In this document: positions 1 to 7,673 of the stretch, in pieces
Position numbering within the stretch: the first letter of the stretch is position 1
How the letters are laid out: each line of letters starts with the position of its first letter
DNA from: Coriobacteriia bacterium
GTDB lineage: Bacteria > Actinomycetota > Coriobacteriia > WRKU01
DNA: 16,346 bases
NCBI GenBank assembly: GCA_009784095.1
Contig: WRDL01000019.1
Location: 1-16,346 of the forward strand
Reading direction: 5' to 3'
Made by a program: the position numbers and the translations under genes
Notes under the pieces: model-generated
Databases searched by the model: none
What the model was told of the DNA's origin: nothing
Seen by the model: only the letters and a program-made list of their open reading frames with translations

Positions 1-681
1 GAATCCGGCGATCACACCGGGGATCCCGAACTCCTCGCTGAGGAATCGATAGGGTTCCAGCCCGATGATCGTCGATACGTGACCGGGAAGGATCAGTGCG
101 TCGATGTTGATCTGAGGATCGTCGGCAAGTGCGCGCAGAGCGAGAGGCACGGTCTTATTGGCCCCATACACGCTGAAGTTCTCAAGGCCGTGCGCCTGAG
201 CACGCTTGATCGTTGCGGCGATGATCGGGGTGGTCGTCTCGAATCCCACGCTGATGAAGACCACCTCGAGATCGGGGTGTTCCTGAGCGAGCGCCAGCGC
301 ATCGAGCGGTGAGTATACGACGCGCACATCGGCGCCCTCACCCTTCTCGTCGTTGAGCGAGCTGTAGGAGCCGGGGACCTTGAGCATGTCGCCGAAGGTG
401 GTGATCGTCAGATCGTGGTTCTGCGCCAGCGCGATCGCCACATCGATATCGGCGTTGGCGGTCACACAGACCGGGCAGCCCGGGCCACTCGTCAACATGA
501 TATTGGGCGGCATGACCGCGCGAAGACCGTTCTTTGCGATCGCCATCGTATGGGTTCCGCATACCTCCATGATGTGGATCGGCTCGCCGTCTCGCCGCTC
601 GTCGAGCTGTAAGGCCAGTGAATTGATCCCCTCGATCACGCCTTTGGCGAGTTGTGGGTCGCGAAACGCATTAAAATCCAT
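1..681 (-). CDS. hypD: Hydrogenase maturation factor HypD (N-terminal part; gene runs off the window)
   Basis: HypD carries a [4Fe-4S] cluster and, with HypC, holds the iron atom while CN and CO ligands are attached for the [NiFe]-hydrogenase active site. The visible 227 codons run open to base 1; the family is usually about 350-380 residues, so the C-terminal third is missing. Conserved family signatures are present: MEVCGTHT (C41), SGPGCPVC (C69 and C72, the same numbers as the functional cysteines of E. coli HypD), SVGFETTTP, and PGHVSTIIGLEPY near the edge. The ATG at 681 gives a family-like N-terminus and is preceded by AAGGG at a spacing of 8. That ribosome site lies in an inverted repeat (682-715). 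hypC is 60 bases upstream, the usual hypC-hypD order. I am very sure of the family. Confidence 0.96.
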   Translation of the reverse strand, partial: MDFNAFRDPQLAKGVIEGINSLALQLDERRDGEPIHIMEVCGTHTMAIAKNGLRAVMPPNIMLTSGPGCPVCVTANADIDVAIALAQNHDLTITTFGDMLKVPGSYSSLNDEKGEGADVRVVYSPLDALALAQEHPDLEVVFISVGFETTTPIIAATIKRAQAHGLENFSVYGANKTVPLALRALADDPQINIDALILPGHVSTIIGLEPYRFLSEEFGIPGVIAGF

Positions 682-715
682 AGGAATAGCCCTTCACGCT
701 GGGGGAGTTATTCCT
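682..715 (-). promoter_or_regulatory. Inverted repeat enclosing the hypD ribosome-binding site
   Basis: On the minus strand AGGAATA (709-715) and TATTCCT (682-688) are perfect 7-base arms directly abutting the hypD ATG. Inside the loop a C-run (701-705) can pair with the GGG of the hypD Shine-Dalgarno AAGGG. The structure could occlude hypD initiation. The fold was paired by hand and no energy was calculated. Confidence 0.4.
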
Positions 716-741
716 CGCTGCATACATTCTCATAGTGATTA

Positions 742-1032
742 TTACAAGGAGTCCTTAGCACGCGCCTGCTCGGCGATCTCAAGGAATCGGTCACTTGCCT
801 GTGGCGCTTCCTCGTGCATCCAAGGGATCTGTTCGAGCAGGTCGAGCGTCTCTTTTGCGTATTCCTCGTCGACCTTCTCGATCACGAAACCGGCGTGTAC
901 GAGCACCCAGTCACCCACGTTCGCGCCCTCGATCATGTCGAGCGACACTTTACGGGTCACACCGAGCATTTCGACCTCGGCCATATTGTTCTCGTAGAGT
1001 TCAAGTACGGTGGCGGGGATCGCCAAACACAT
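742..1032 (-). CDS. hypC: Hydrogenase assembly chaperone HypC/HupF/HybG family
   Basis: This is the small chaperone that binds HypD and the hydrogenase large-subunit precursor and delivers the Fe(CN)2CO group. It has 96 residues, normal to slightly long for the family. The N-terminal signature MCLAIPA carries Cys2, exposed after methionine removal and essential for binding iron and partners. The central GDWVLVHAGFVIEKVDEEYA matches the OB-fold core found across HypC. The C-terminal 25 residues are acidic and helix-like and not diagnostic. The start has AAAGG at a suitable distance. It lies 132 bases downstream of the asparagine-synthetase-like gene and 60 bases upstream of hypD; whether it is transcribed with asnB or from its own promoter in that gap is not decided by the sequence. 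Confidence 0.96.
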   Translation of the reverse strand: MCLAIPATVLELYENNMAEVEMLGVTRKVSLDMIEGANVGDWVLVHAGFVIEKVDEEYAKETLDLLEQIPWMHEEAPQASDRFLEIAEQARAKDSL

Positions 1033-1164
1033 AAAAAGAGACCTTTCACTTATTTTGAACTATGGACACTTCTACCATCTTACGCTCATCGCTACAACGC
1101 ATTCTTGTCCTTCGGCGAACGCTCCCCTTGGTCGCATTCGTCTAAGTCGCGATCGTTATTCGCT

Positions 1165-3045
1165 CTATCTCTTTACGAAGAACTCATCATACCAGACCAG
1201 GAACATATAGACCGTCCAGATCTTGCGCGCGTTGTCGCTCGTCCCGGTGTGATGCTCATCGAGAAGACGCACAAGCTCATCGGTGTGGAAGAATTGCTCC
1301 GCCACCTCACTGGTGAATGCCTCTTTGACCTTGTTGTAGTACTCGTCCTCTTTGAGCCACACCCGGATCGGGACCGGGAAACCCAGTTTGTCCTTTTGCG
1401 CGGTGAGCTGCGGGATCGAGCGTGACGCCGCCTCTCGAAACGCTTTTTTCGTATGCACCGTGTCGACCTTCGCGGAGAGCGGCAGACGCTGCGCCAGCTT
1501 CATGATCTCGCGATCAAGCAGCGGCGAGCGTACCTCGATAGAGTGCGCCGAGGTCATCCGATCCGCCTTGAGCAGGATATCTCCGGATGACCAGAGATGA
1601 ATGTCGAGATACTGCATCTCGGTCACGTCGTCGTAACCTTGCGCCTCCGCGTAGAACGGCGCGGTGATCTCTTGGGGGGTCGGTGCATCCTTGCCCACTT
1701 TGAGGATCTTGTTGCGCTCATCGACGCTAAAGATATCGGCGCCGCCGATGAACCACTCTTTGAGCGGTTTGTTGCGTCGCACCAAGAAGTCATGACCGGG
1801 CAGTTGTGGAGCGATCGCGTAGATCGGGCTCGATATCACACCGAGCGCCTTCCACACCGAGGCCGGTAAGAGTTTGCGCACGCGCGCGGCGCGCTGCAGA
1901 GGAGTGCGATAGACGCCATAACCGGCGAAGAGCTCGTCAGCACCCTCTCCGGAAAGCACTACTTTGACATGATCTGAGACCAGCTGTGAGGCGAAATAAA
2001 GTCCGATGGCCGCCGGATCGGCAAGCGGCTCGTCCATATGGTATTGAATATGCGCCAACTCACCCCAGTACTCTTCCGGAGTGATGACCTTGGAGTAATT
2101 CTCAACATCGATCGTATCGGCGAACGCCTTGGCATAATCGGTCTCGTTGTAGAGCTCACGCACGAATCCCACGGTAAAGGTCTTGTCCACGTTGGCTTTA
2201 CTCGCGATATAACTCGAATCGACACCACTGGACAGGAACGAACCGACCTCGACACCGGGCGCTGCCTGTTTATGGAGCGCGACCGCCTCATCGACCGCTT
2301 CATCGATCTGGTCGGCGTACTGCTCGATAGTACCTTCGATCGGATCGAAGTGGGGACGCCAGTATTGCACCGTCTCGAATGTGTCGCCGTCTGCGATGAA
2401 ATAATGCGCGGGACGGATCCTATAGACGTTCTTGAACAGGGCTTCATCGGTCCCTGAGTACTGGAACGACAGATAGTTCGCGAGCGCACCGGTGTTGAGC
2501 TCTTTTTCAAAATGTGGGTGTTTCAGGAATGTCTTGATCTCCGAGCCGAATATCATGGGTGGGCTTTCGGGCCCCTCGGTGGTGTAATAGTACAGCGGTT
2601 TGACCCCGAACGGGTCGCGCGCGCCGACCATCTTCTTGGCCACACTGTCCCAGATCACGAATGCGAATTTACCGCGCAGGCGCTCCAGCGTCTCTCCAAG
2701 ACCCCACTCTTCGAACCCGTGGAGGATCACTTCCCCATCGCCGGTGGTCGAGAAGGTATGTCCGGCCGCGATCAGCTCATCGCGAAGCTCTTCATGATTG
2801 TAGATCTCGCCATCGTAGACGAGCAGCTTGGAGCCGTCCTCGCTTTGAAATGGTTGCGTGCCGCCGACGGTCAAGGTGTCGAGCCAACGCGCGCCCAATG
2901 CGATATCGGGATCGACATGCACACCTGCTCCGTCGACTCCGCGATGCGCGATCTCCGCCAGCATATCAGCGACGATCTCTTTGGCCTTCGGCGTGCCCTC
3001 AGCCCCTTTATCCACTGTATTGATAAATCCAATAAATCCGCTCAT
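1165..3045 (-). CDS. asnB: Asparagine synthetase B-like amidotransferase with a degenerate glutaminase site
   Basis: It is 626 residues with two domains: an N-terminal class II glutaminase (Ntn) domain (about 2-200) and a C-terminal ATP-dependent synthetase domain (about 240-620). Canonical AsnB activates aspartate with ATP and amidates it with ammonia released from glutamine. The synthetase half looks intact: pyrophosphate loop SSGVDSS at 272-278 (commonly SGGxDSS), LSGEGADELFAGY, a conserved RSPLLDREI segment and KLGFPVP with the catalytic lysine. The glutaminase half is full length, but the nucleophile Cys2 is Ser (ATG AGC GGA), the oxyanion-hole Asn of NGEIYN is Asp78, HRGPD reads HRGVD, and the Arg that binds glutamine appears shifted or replaced (R53-W54). 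Ammonia-dependent synthesis or another acyl-adenylate reaction is possible. It sits in a run of genes starting with lysC-asd, which supply or use the same aspartate. Confidence 0.88.
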   Translation of the reverse strand: MSGFIGFINTVDKGAEGTPKAKEIVADMLAEIAHRGVDGAGVHVDPDIALGARWLDTLTVGGTQPFQSEDGSKLLVYDGEIYNHEELRDELIAAGHTFSTTGDGEVILHGFEEWGLGETLERLRGKFAFVIWDSVAKKMVGARDPFGVKPLYYYTTEGPESPPMIFGSEIKTFLKHPHFEKELNTGALANYLSFQYSGTDEALFKNVYRIRPAHYFIADGDTFETVQYWRPHFDPIEGTIEQYADQIDEAVDEAVALHKQAAPGVEVGSFLSSGVDSSYIASKANVDKTFTVGFVRELYNETDYAKAFADTIDVENYSKVITPEEYWGELAHIQYHMDEPLADPAAIGLYFASQLVSDHVKVVLSGEGADELFAGYGVYRTPLQRAARVRKLLPASVWKALGVISSPIYAIAPQLPGHDFLVRRNKPLKEWFIGGADIFSVDERNKILKVGKDAPTPQEITAPFYAEAQGYDDVTEMQYLDIHLWSSGDILLKADRMTSAHSIEVRSPLLDREIMKLAQRLPLSAKVDTVHTKKAFREAASRSIPQLTAQKDKLGFPVPIRVWLKEDEYYNKVKEAFTSEVAEQFFHTDELVRLLDEHHTGTSDNARKIWTVYMFLVWYDEFFVKR

Positions 3046-3123
3046 ACGTAACCGTTCTCTTTAGTGTTCGTCTGCTCTTATCTGTATTAAGATGGCAAAG
3101 ATCTTTCTATCGTTGCGCCTGGA

Positions 3124-4395
3124 CTAATCGATCACCTTAAAACTTCCGGTGATGGACTTGAATTGACCGGTCAGCGCGGTGCGATCCGGAGCACGGCCTC
3201 CAAAGAAGAGTGGTCCTAACGCGACATCTTCCCAGATGCGTTCCATCATGGTGGCCCACGCACGTTGGAACGCAAAGTAGCTCGCGCAGTTGTCGCGTGC
3301 GTAATCCGAAGCTTTCGTCAACGCTGAGCGACCCGCCGCAAAATACCCGGGGCGGTCATCGCTTTTGACCAGTTTGAGCAGCCCGGTCATAAAGGCGCGC
3401 CAACCGACTCGAGAATCGATGAAAGCACCCGGATACGGGCTGATCGAATTGATCGAGACCTGGCGGAGATCGACCTGGGATTTTGCGAATTCCAGCTTTC
3501 GGTGCTCATAGACGAAACGGAATGCGTCCTGTTTGAAACGGGTCAGCGCATCTCCCGCGCTTCCCGTGTACTTGGTCACACTCCATTCATCGTCGAAATA
3601 GACATCATGTCCGTGCATACGGGCATTGATGAGATAGTCGGTATCCTCGCCGCGACCGATCCACGGATCGAACGCGACACGCATGAAGATGTCATGATGC
3701 AACGCCATCGCACCACCGAACGCCAAACTTGCCGGCTGAAGCCTCGGCGGTTTGAGCTGAGCTGCCATCGCCTGGTTGAACGCGGTCGCCGGCTTCCAGA
3801 ACAGATCGGTGAAATCGCTCGATTCTTCACGTTGCCATCGTCCGAGTTCGTCGATATAGTAGCCGGTCTTTGCTAAACAGGACACACCCGACTCGAACTT
3901 CTGCCCGAGCCCATAGAGCGCAGTCTCGAGGAAATTAGCTGACTCGATGACCTCGTTGTCATCGAGCATGATCGCGTGATCGCAGCCGGCGACCGCGGCA
4001 ACGATAAGCCCCAGATTACGAGTCGCTCCATAGCTTTCCTGTGTGATCGCTGGAATAAGGAAGTTCATCTCAAGTTGTTCGAGGCGACGTTCCAAAGAAC
4101 CGCGCTCAGCCGGTCCCATCACAAAGATATCGAGATCCTCGAAGTCGCGTAGCAGCTCACGCACACGCTCGTCGGCACGCACCTCCAAGGAGGGGTCGGT
4201 CGTACGTACGATCACCGCGATCTGGTCGATACCGCGCACTTTACGCAAAGACTCGAGCATGCGGACCAGAGGCGGATTCGGATCGTTGAGACACGTCGCA
4301 TTCCCGTAGGGGATTTCCACGTTGGTGCGCGTCGTTCGCTTACGCGTGCCGGCAGGTTTCGTCCAGAATGTGGGTATAACTATCATTGAGCTCAT
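3124..4395 (-). CDS. Putative family-2-like (GT-A fold) glycosyltransferase, substrate unknown
   Basis: It has 423 residues from the chosen start. Features of a GT-A nucleotide-sugar transferase: an N-terminal beta strand MIVIPTFW, RNLGLIVAA at 126-134 before the acidic metal site MLDDNE (145-147, where the usual DxD/DDD is DDN), SLAFGGAMALHHDIF (223-237) as an acceptor-side strand, and GRGEDTDYLINARMHG (247-262) resembling the ED/WGxED motif of inverting family-2 enzymes. No membrane helix or signal peptide is seen, so it is probably cytoplasmic. I chose the ATG at 4395 because AAAGGA sits 6 bases before it; the ATG at 4410 has no ribosome site and overlaps the queT stop codon. Spacing to queT is 11 bases, so co-translation is likely. 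The sugar and acceptor cannot be named. Confidence 0.7.
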   Translation of the reverse strand: MSSMIVIPTFWTKPAGTRKRTTRTNVEIPYGNATCLNDPNPPLVRMLESLRKVRGIDQIAVIVRTTDPSLEVRADERVRELLRDFEDLDIFVMGPAERGSLERRLEQLEMNFLIPAITQESYGATRNLGLIVAAVAGCDHAIMLDDNEVIESANFLETALYGLGQKFESGVSCLAKTGYYIDELGRWQREESSDFTDLFWKPATAFNQAMAAQLKPPRLQPASLAFGGAMALHHDIFMRVAFDPWIGRGEDTDYLINARMHGHDVYFDDEWSVTKYTGSAGDALTRFKQDAFRFVYEHRKLEFAKSQVDLRQVSINSISPYPGAFIDSRVGWRAFMTGLLKLVKSDDRPGYFAAGRSALTKASDYARDNCASYFAFQRAWATMMERIWEDVALGPLFFGGRAPDRTALTGQFKSITGSFKVID

Positions 4396-4406
4396 TGATA
4401 TTCCTT

Positions 4407-5006
4407 TCATTGCACAGGCACCAACGCGCGACGGATTACCGCCACGAGTGGCAAGCCTATACCAAAGACTACCGCAGCTTGACCAAGTGCGACAGAAACG
4501 ACACCGAATAGATACATCAATAAATAACTCGTCTCCAGTTCAATAGTGGTGAACGGTATCGTGTAGATCCCCAACCCTTTCAAGATAAGAGGCAAATAGG
4601 CCGGTACGATGAGCGCATTGGCGATCACCGGACCGAGCAAAGCGATCTTTTCATGTGCGCGCAGACGATAGGTCCAAAGCGCGCCCAGCATCGTCGCTAA
4701 CGTGCCGAAAACGACATCGAGCATGCCGAGCGGTCCGGTCATACCCAAATTGAGCAGATTGCTGATGAAGCAACCGAGTGTCAGTCCCGGTATCGCTGCC
4801 GGAAAGAAAAGTGGCAGGACGGTCAGTGCTTCGCTGATACGAAACTGTACCAAACCCCAGGAGAGGTATCCCATCACCTGCGAGATCAGGAAGGTCAACG
4901 CTGCATAACACGCCGCTATCAATCCTGTCTGTGCGAGGAAATTCGTACTTTTGTGATCGGTCGCCGGCTCGATGTTCGGCTCGCGCGCACTCCTAGCGTT
5001 GGGCAT
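4407..5006 (-). CDS. queT: QueT-family membrane transporter (ECF-type substrate-binding S component)
   Basis: It has 199 hydrophobic residues with about five or six membrane spans. The QFRISEALTVLPLFFPAAIPGL stretch (about 55-76), the following GCFISNLL and LDVVFGTLATMLGA are hallmarks of the QueT family, S components of energy-coupling factor transporters that import queuosine precursors such as preQ1. As an S component it would need a shared EcfA/A'/T module, absent from this window. A 30-residue polar N-terminal extension precedes the first helix. It overlaps the upstream DNA-binding gene by 14 bases, suggesting translational coupling. No queuosine gene or preQ1 riboswitch was seen nearby, so the substrate is inferred from family only. 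Confidence 0.85.
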   Translation of the reverse strand: MPNARSAREPNIEPATDHKSTNFLAQTGLIAACYAALTFLISQVMGYLSWGLVQFRISEALTVLPLFFPAAIPGLTLGCFISNLLNLGMTGPLGMLDVVFGTLATMLGALWTYRLRAHEKIALLGPVIANALIVPAYLPLILKGLGIYTIPFTTIELETSYLLMYLFGVVSVALGQAAVVFGIGLPLVAVIRRALVPVQ

Positions 5007-5301
5007 AGAAGTAACCCACTCCTCGGATCGAACTGATTATCTTGCGACGACTGTCACCTATCTTCGTCCGAAGATGGCAGATGTTCACGTCGATGGTGTT
5101 GCTCTGTAGTGCGCGCTCGTCGCCCCACACCTCATGCGCAAGCTCCTCGCGTGAGACGATACGCCCCGCTCGCTCCATGAGATAGTGCAGAAGCGAGAAC
5201 TCCCTGGCTGTCAGATCGATCTCTTGGCCATTGACGAATGCGGTGCGTCGTCTGGGAGACACCGTGACCGAACCGATGGTTATATCTGGTTTAAGAGCCA
5301 T
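4993..5301 (-). CDS. Stand-alone OmpR/PhoB-type winged-helix DNA-binding protein (no receiver domain)
   Basis: Its 102 residues correspond almost entirely to the C-terminal effector domain of OmpR-family response regulators: LTAREFSLLHYLMERAGRIVSREELAHEVWG (about 30-60), then NTIDVNICHLRTKIGD (recognition helix region) and IISSIRGVGYFY (the wing). A phosphoacceptor receiver domain of about 120 residues is absent, and only 12 bases separate the start from the end of asd, leaving no room for one. No sensor kinase is encoded nearby. The start lacks a good Shine-Dalgarno, so translation may depend on ribosomes finishing asd. It overlaps queT by 14 bases and may control this locus; that is inference. 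Confidence 0.88.
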   Translation of the reverse strand: MALKPDITIGSVTVSPRRRTAFVNGQEIDLTAREFSLLHYLMERAGRIVSREELAHEVWGDERALQSNTIDVNICHLRTKIGDSRRKIISSIRGVGYFYAQR

Positions 5302-5313
5302 TATGCTGAGTAT

Positions 5314-6321
5314 CTAGACAAGCAGTTCCGCGATTTGCACCGTATTGAGCGCAGCGCCCTTGCGAAGTTGGTCGGATACGTTCCAGAACGCGATCCCATG
5401 AGGGACCGAGTCGTCGATACGCAAGCGTCCGATGAACATACCGTCGGTACCTTCGATGAACGCCGGCATCGGATAGACCTTGTTATCGGGCTCATCCATC
5501 AACGTGATGCCATCCGTCGCTTCCAAAGCTTCACGGATTGCCTCCAACGTGATCGGCTCGTCGAACTCGACGTTGATCGATTCTGAGTGACACCGCAGCA
5601 CTGGGACTCGCACGCATGTCGCGCTGACCGCAAGATCGGGATCGTGCAAGATCTTGCGGGTCTCGACGACCATCTTCCACTCCTCTTTGGTCGAGCCGTC
5701 ATCCAAGAACACATCGATGTGGGGGATGCAATTGAAAGCGATGCGATGTGCGAAGTTCTCAGGCTCGAGCTCGCGCCCGGCGAGAAAATCGCCCGTCTGA
5801 TCATAGAGTTCATCCATCGCTGCCGCTCCGGCTCCACTAGCAGCCTGATAGGTCGAGACCACCACGCGTTTGATCGGCGCGACCTTCGACATCGCGTGCA
5901 ACGCCATCGCCATCGGGATGGTCGAGCAGTTCGGATTGGCGATGATACCCTGGTGGGTCGCTACGTCTTGTGGGTTCACCTCGGGTACGACCAGCGGCAC
6001 ATCGTCTTGCATCCGAAACGCGCTCGAATTATCGACGATCACGGTGCCTGCTTTTACCGCTGAGGGTCCATATTCCTCGCTGATCGAGGCACCCGCGCTG
6101 AAGAGCGCGATATCGACGTCATCGAACGAGTCGTGCGTCAGCTCCTCGACGGTGATAAAACCGGTGCCATCGCTTCCGGGTCCGCTATAAGGCAGCTTTT
6201 TGCCTGCGCTTCGCTCGCTTGCGAGTGCGGTGACTTTGGTAGCGGGGAAATTGCGCTCTTCCAACACCTTGAGCATTTCTTCTCCGACCGCGCCGGTGGC
6301 GCCTACTACTGCAACGTTCAT
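5314..6321 (-). CDS. asd: Aspartate-semialdehyde dehydrogenase
   Basis: It reduces L-aspartyl-4-phosphate to aspartate semialdehyde with NADPH, the second step toward lysine/diaminopimelate, threonine and methionine. Length 335 residues is normal for the bacterial enzyme. The nucleotide-binding loop GATGAVG is at 7-13, the DNSSAFR segment at 97-103, and the active-site cysteine is C132 in NPNCST. The STYQAASGAGAAAMDEL segment and the RVPVLRCHSESINVEF block with the acid-base His are present. AAGGAG nine bases before the ATG supports the start. It follows lysC by 88 bases and precedes the winged-helix gene by 12, so a lysC-asd transcript extending into that gene is likely. Confidence 0.97.
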   Translation of the reverse strand: MNVAVVGATGAVGEEMLKVLEERNFPATKVTALASERSAGKKLPYSGPGSDGTGFITVEELTHDSFDDVDIALFSAGASISEEYGPSAVKAGTVIVDNSSAFRMQDDVPLVVPEVNPQDVATHQGIIANPNCSTIPMAMALHAMSKVAPIKRVVVSTYQAASGAGAAAMDELYDQTGDFLAGRELEPENFAHRIAFNCIPHIDVFLDDGSTKEEWKMVVETRKILHDPDLAVSATCVRVPVLRCHSESINVEFDEPITLEAIREALEATDGITLMDEPDNKVYPMPAFIEGTDGMFIGRLRIDDSVPHGIAFWNVSDQLRKGAALNTVQIAELLV

Positions 6322-6409
6322 GGGGCTTACTCCTTAGTCTTGTCTCTCATCGTTAGGCGATATGTGTCTTTCGCTCGTCACTGCAACGTGATCGCTGCTC
6401 GAGTCGCGA

Positions 6410-7627
6410 TCATTCCTGTTCCAGCTCGAACGCCTTATGAAGGACCCGCACCGCTTTGGGCGCATCTTCCAGAGCGATGATGCAGCTCAGACGGATCGGT
6501 GAGGTCGAGATCAGGTCGATGTTGATACCCTCATCCGCAAGAGCGCGAAACATCTGCGAAGTCACACCGGGGTGTGTTCGCATACCCGCACCGATGATCG
6601 AGATCTTGGCGACGTCCTCGTCGAGCACCCAGGTGCGCGCGCCGATCTCATCCTTGACCGCCACGACCGCGGCTTGCGCGCGGGAGAGATCCTCATGCGG
6701 TACGGTAAACGAGATGTCGGTCAAGCCCTCCTCGGAGATGTTCTGGATGACCATATCGACATTAACGTTCTCGTCAGCGAGCGCTCCGAACAATGTCGCC
6801 GCGATACCGGGACGGTCCTCGACCCCTCTGATCGTGATCTTCGCGTCGTTGGTGTCGTGCGTGACCGCCGATACTATCGCTTGTTCCATATCTGTCTCCT
6901 CGCCTGTCACTATCGTGCCGGGCTCGTCGGTAAACGAGTTGCGGCAATGAATGGTCACTCCGTGATTACGCGCGTATTCGACGCTTCGCATGCTGAGCAC
7001 ACCCGCGCCGCTCGCAGCCATCTCGAGCATCTCCTCTGAGCTGATGGTATCGATCTTACGCGCATCTTCGACCACGTTGGGATCCGCGGTGTAGACTCCG
7101 TTGACATCGGTGTTGATGTCGCATACATCGGCGGCTATCGCCGCGGCGATCGCGATAGCGGTGGTGTCACTGCCACCTCTGCCCAGCGTGGTGATCTCAC
7201 CGGAAGACGTTACACCTTGGAATCCGGCTATGATCACGATATGACCATTCTCAAGCGCTTTTTTGACACAATCTGCATCGATCGCAAGGATCTTTGCTTT
7301 GTTATGTGCGCTATCGGTCACGATCCCTACCTGCAGTCCGGTAAATGAGATCGCCTTTTGATCAAGATCCTGGATGGCCATGGCGAGCAGTGCGATGGTG
7401 ACCTGCTCACCGGTGGTGAGCAGCATATCGAGCTCACGCTCGTTGGGATGATCCGTTATCTCATCAGCGAGATCGAGTAGTTCATCGGTCGAGTTGCCCA
7501 TAGCAGAGACTATGACCACGACATCGTCGCCCGTGTGTTTGCGCTCGACCAGACGCTGTGCGATCTTTTTGATGTGATCGGGTGTCGCCACGCTCGACCC
7601 GCCGTATTTGGTAACCACCAGCGCCAT
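6410..7627 (-). CDS. lysC: Aspartate kinase with two C-terminal ACT domains
   Basis: It phosphorylates L-aspartate with ATP, the committed step of the aspartate family pathway, in the cytoplasm. Its 405 residues match the single-function actinobacterial/Bacillus-type aspartokinase. The kinase domain has KYGGSSVA at 7-14, the TTGEQV segment, GRGGSDTTA and TDVNGVYTADP. Two ACT domains follow: one around ITIRGVEDRPGIAATLF with the effector-binding QNISEEG segment, a second around ISIIGAGMRTHPGVTSQMF. These domains usually mediate lysine and/or threonine feedback inhibition. An in-frame ATG at codon 247 has its own strong ribosome site and would yield a separate ACT-only beta subunit. The main start has only a weak site (GGGG). 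It is the first gene after a structured intergenic region. Confidence 0.97.
   Translation of the reverse strand: MALVVTKYGGSSVATPDHIKKIAQRLVERKHTGDDVVVIVSAMGNSTDELLDLADEITDHPNERELDMLLTTGEQVTIALLAMAIQDLDQKAISFTGLQVGIVTDSAHNKAKILAIDADCVKKALENGHIVIIAGFQGVTSSGEITTLGRGGSDTTAIAIAAAIAADVCDINTDVNGVYTADPNVVEDARKIDTISSEEMLEMAASGAGVLSMRSVEYARNHGVTIHCRNSFTDEPGTIVTGEETDMEQAIVSAVTHDTNDAKITIRGVEDRPGIAATLFGALADENVNVDMVIQNISEEGLTDISFTVPHEDLSRAQAAVVAVKDEIGARTWVLDEDVAKISIIGAGMRTHPGVTSQMFRALADEGINIDLISTSPIRLSCIIALEDAPKAVRVLHKAFELEQE
6887..6901 (-). promoter_or_regulatory. Internal ribosome-binding site and ATG for a lysC beta subunit
   Basis: Inside lysC, GAGGAG (6896-6901) lies exactly 6 bases before an in-frame ATG (6887-6889), a far better initiation site than that of the full gene. 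Translation from it gives 159 residues holding both ACT domains. Overlapping alpha and beta subunits from one gene are established for aspartokinase of Corynebacterium glutamicum and Bacillus subtilis; here use of the site is inferred. Confidence 0.65.
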
Positions 7628-7673
7628 ATTCTTTACCCCGTTTTACTGATTTTTCGTTTATTACGTTTTGTTA

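Noticed and set aside
380..997. A 205-codon plus-strand open frame opposite hypC/hypD
   Set aside because: It overlaps two clearly identified maturation genes; composition is Ser/Arg-rich and shows no family.
1116..1140. Hairpin between asnB and hypC as an asnB terminator
   Set aside because: The seven-pair arms contain a wobble, the upper stem is broken and no U-tract follows, so termination is not supported.
4396..4410. Glycosyltransferase start at the ATG at 4410
   Set aside because: It has no Shine-Dalgarno and overlaps the queT stop; AAAGGA lies ideally before the ATG at 4395.
5006..5301. preQ1 riboswitch ahead of queT
   Set aside because: queT overlaps the upstream coding region by 14 bases, leaving no leader, and no preQ1-type pseudoknot was recognised.
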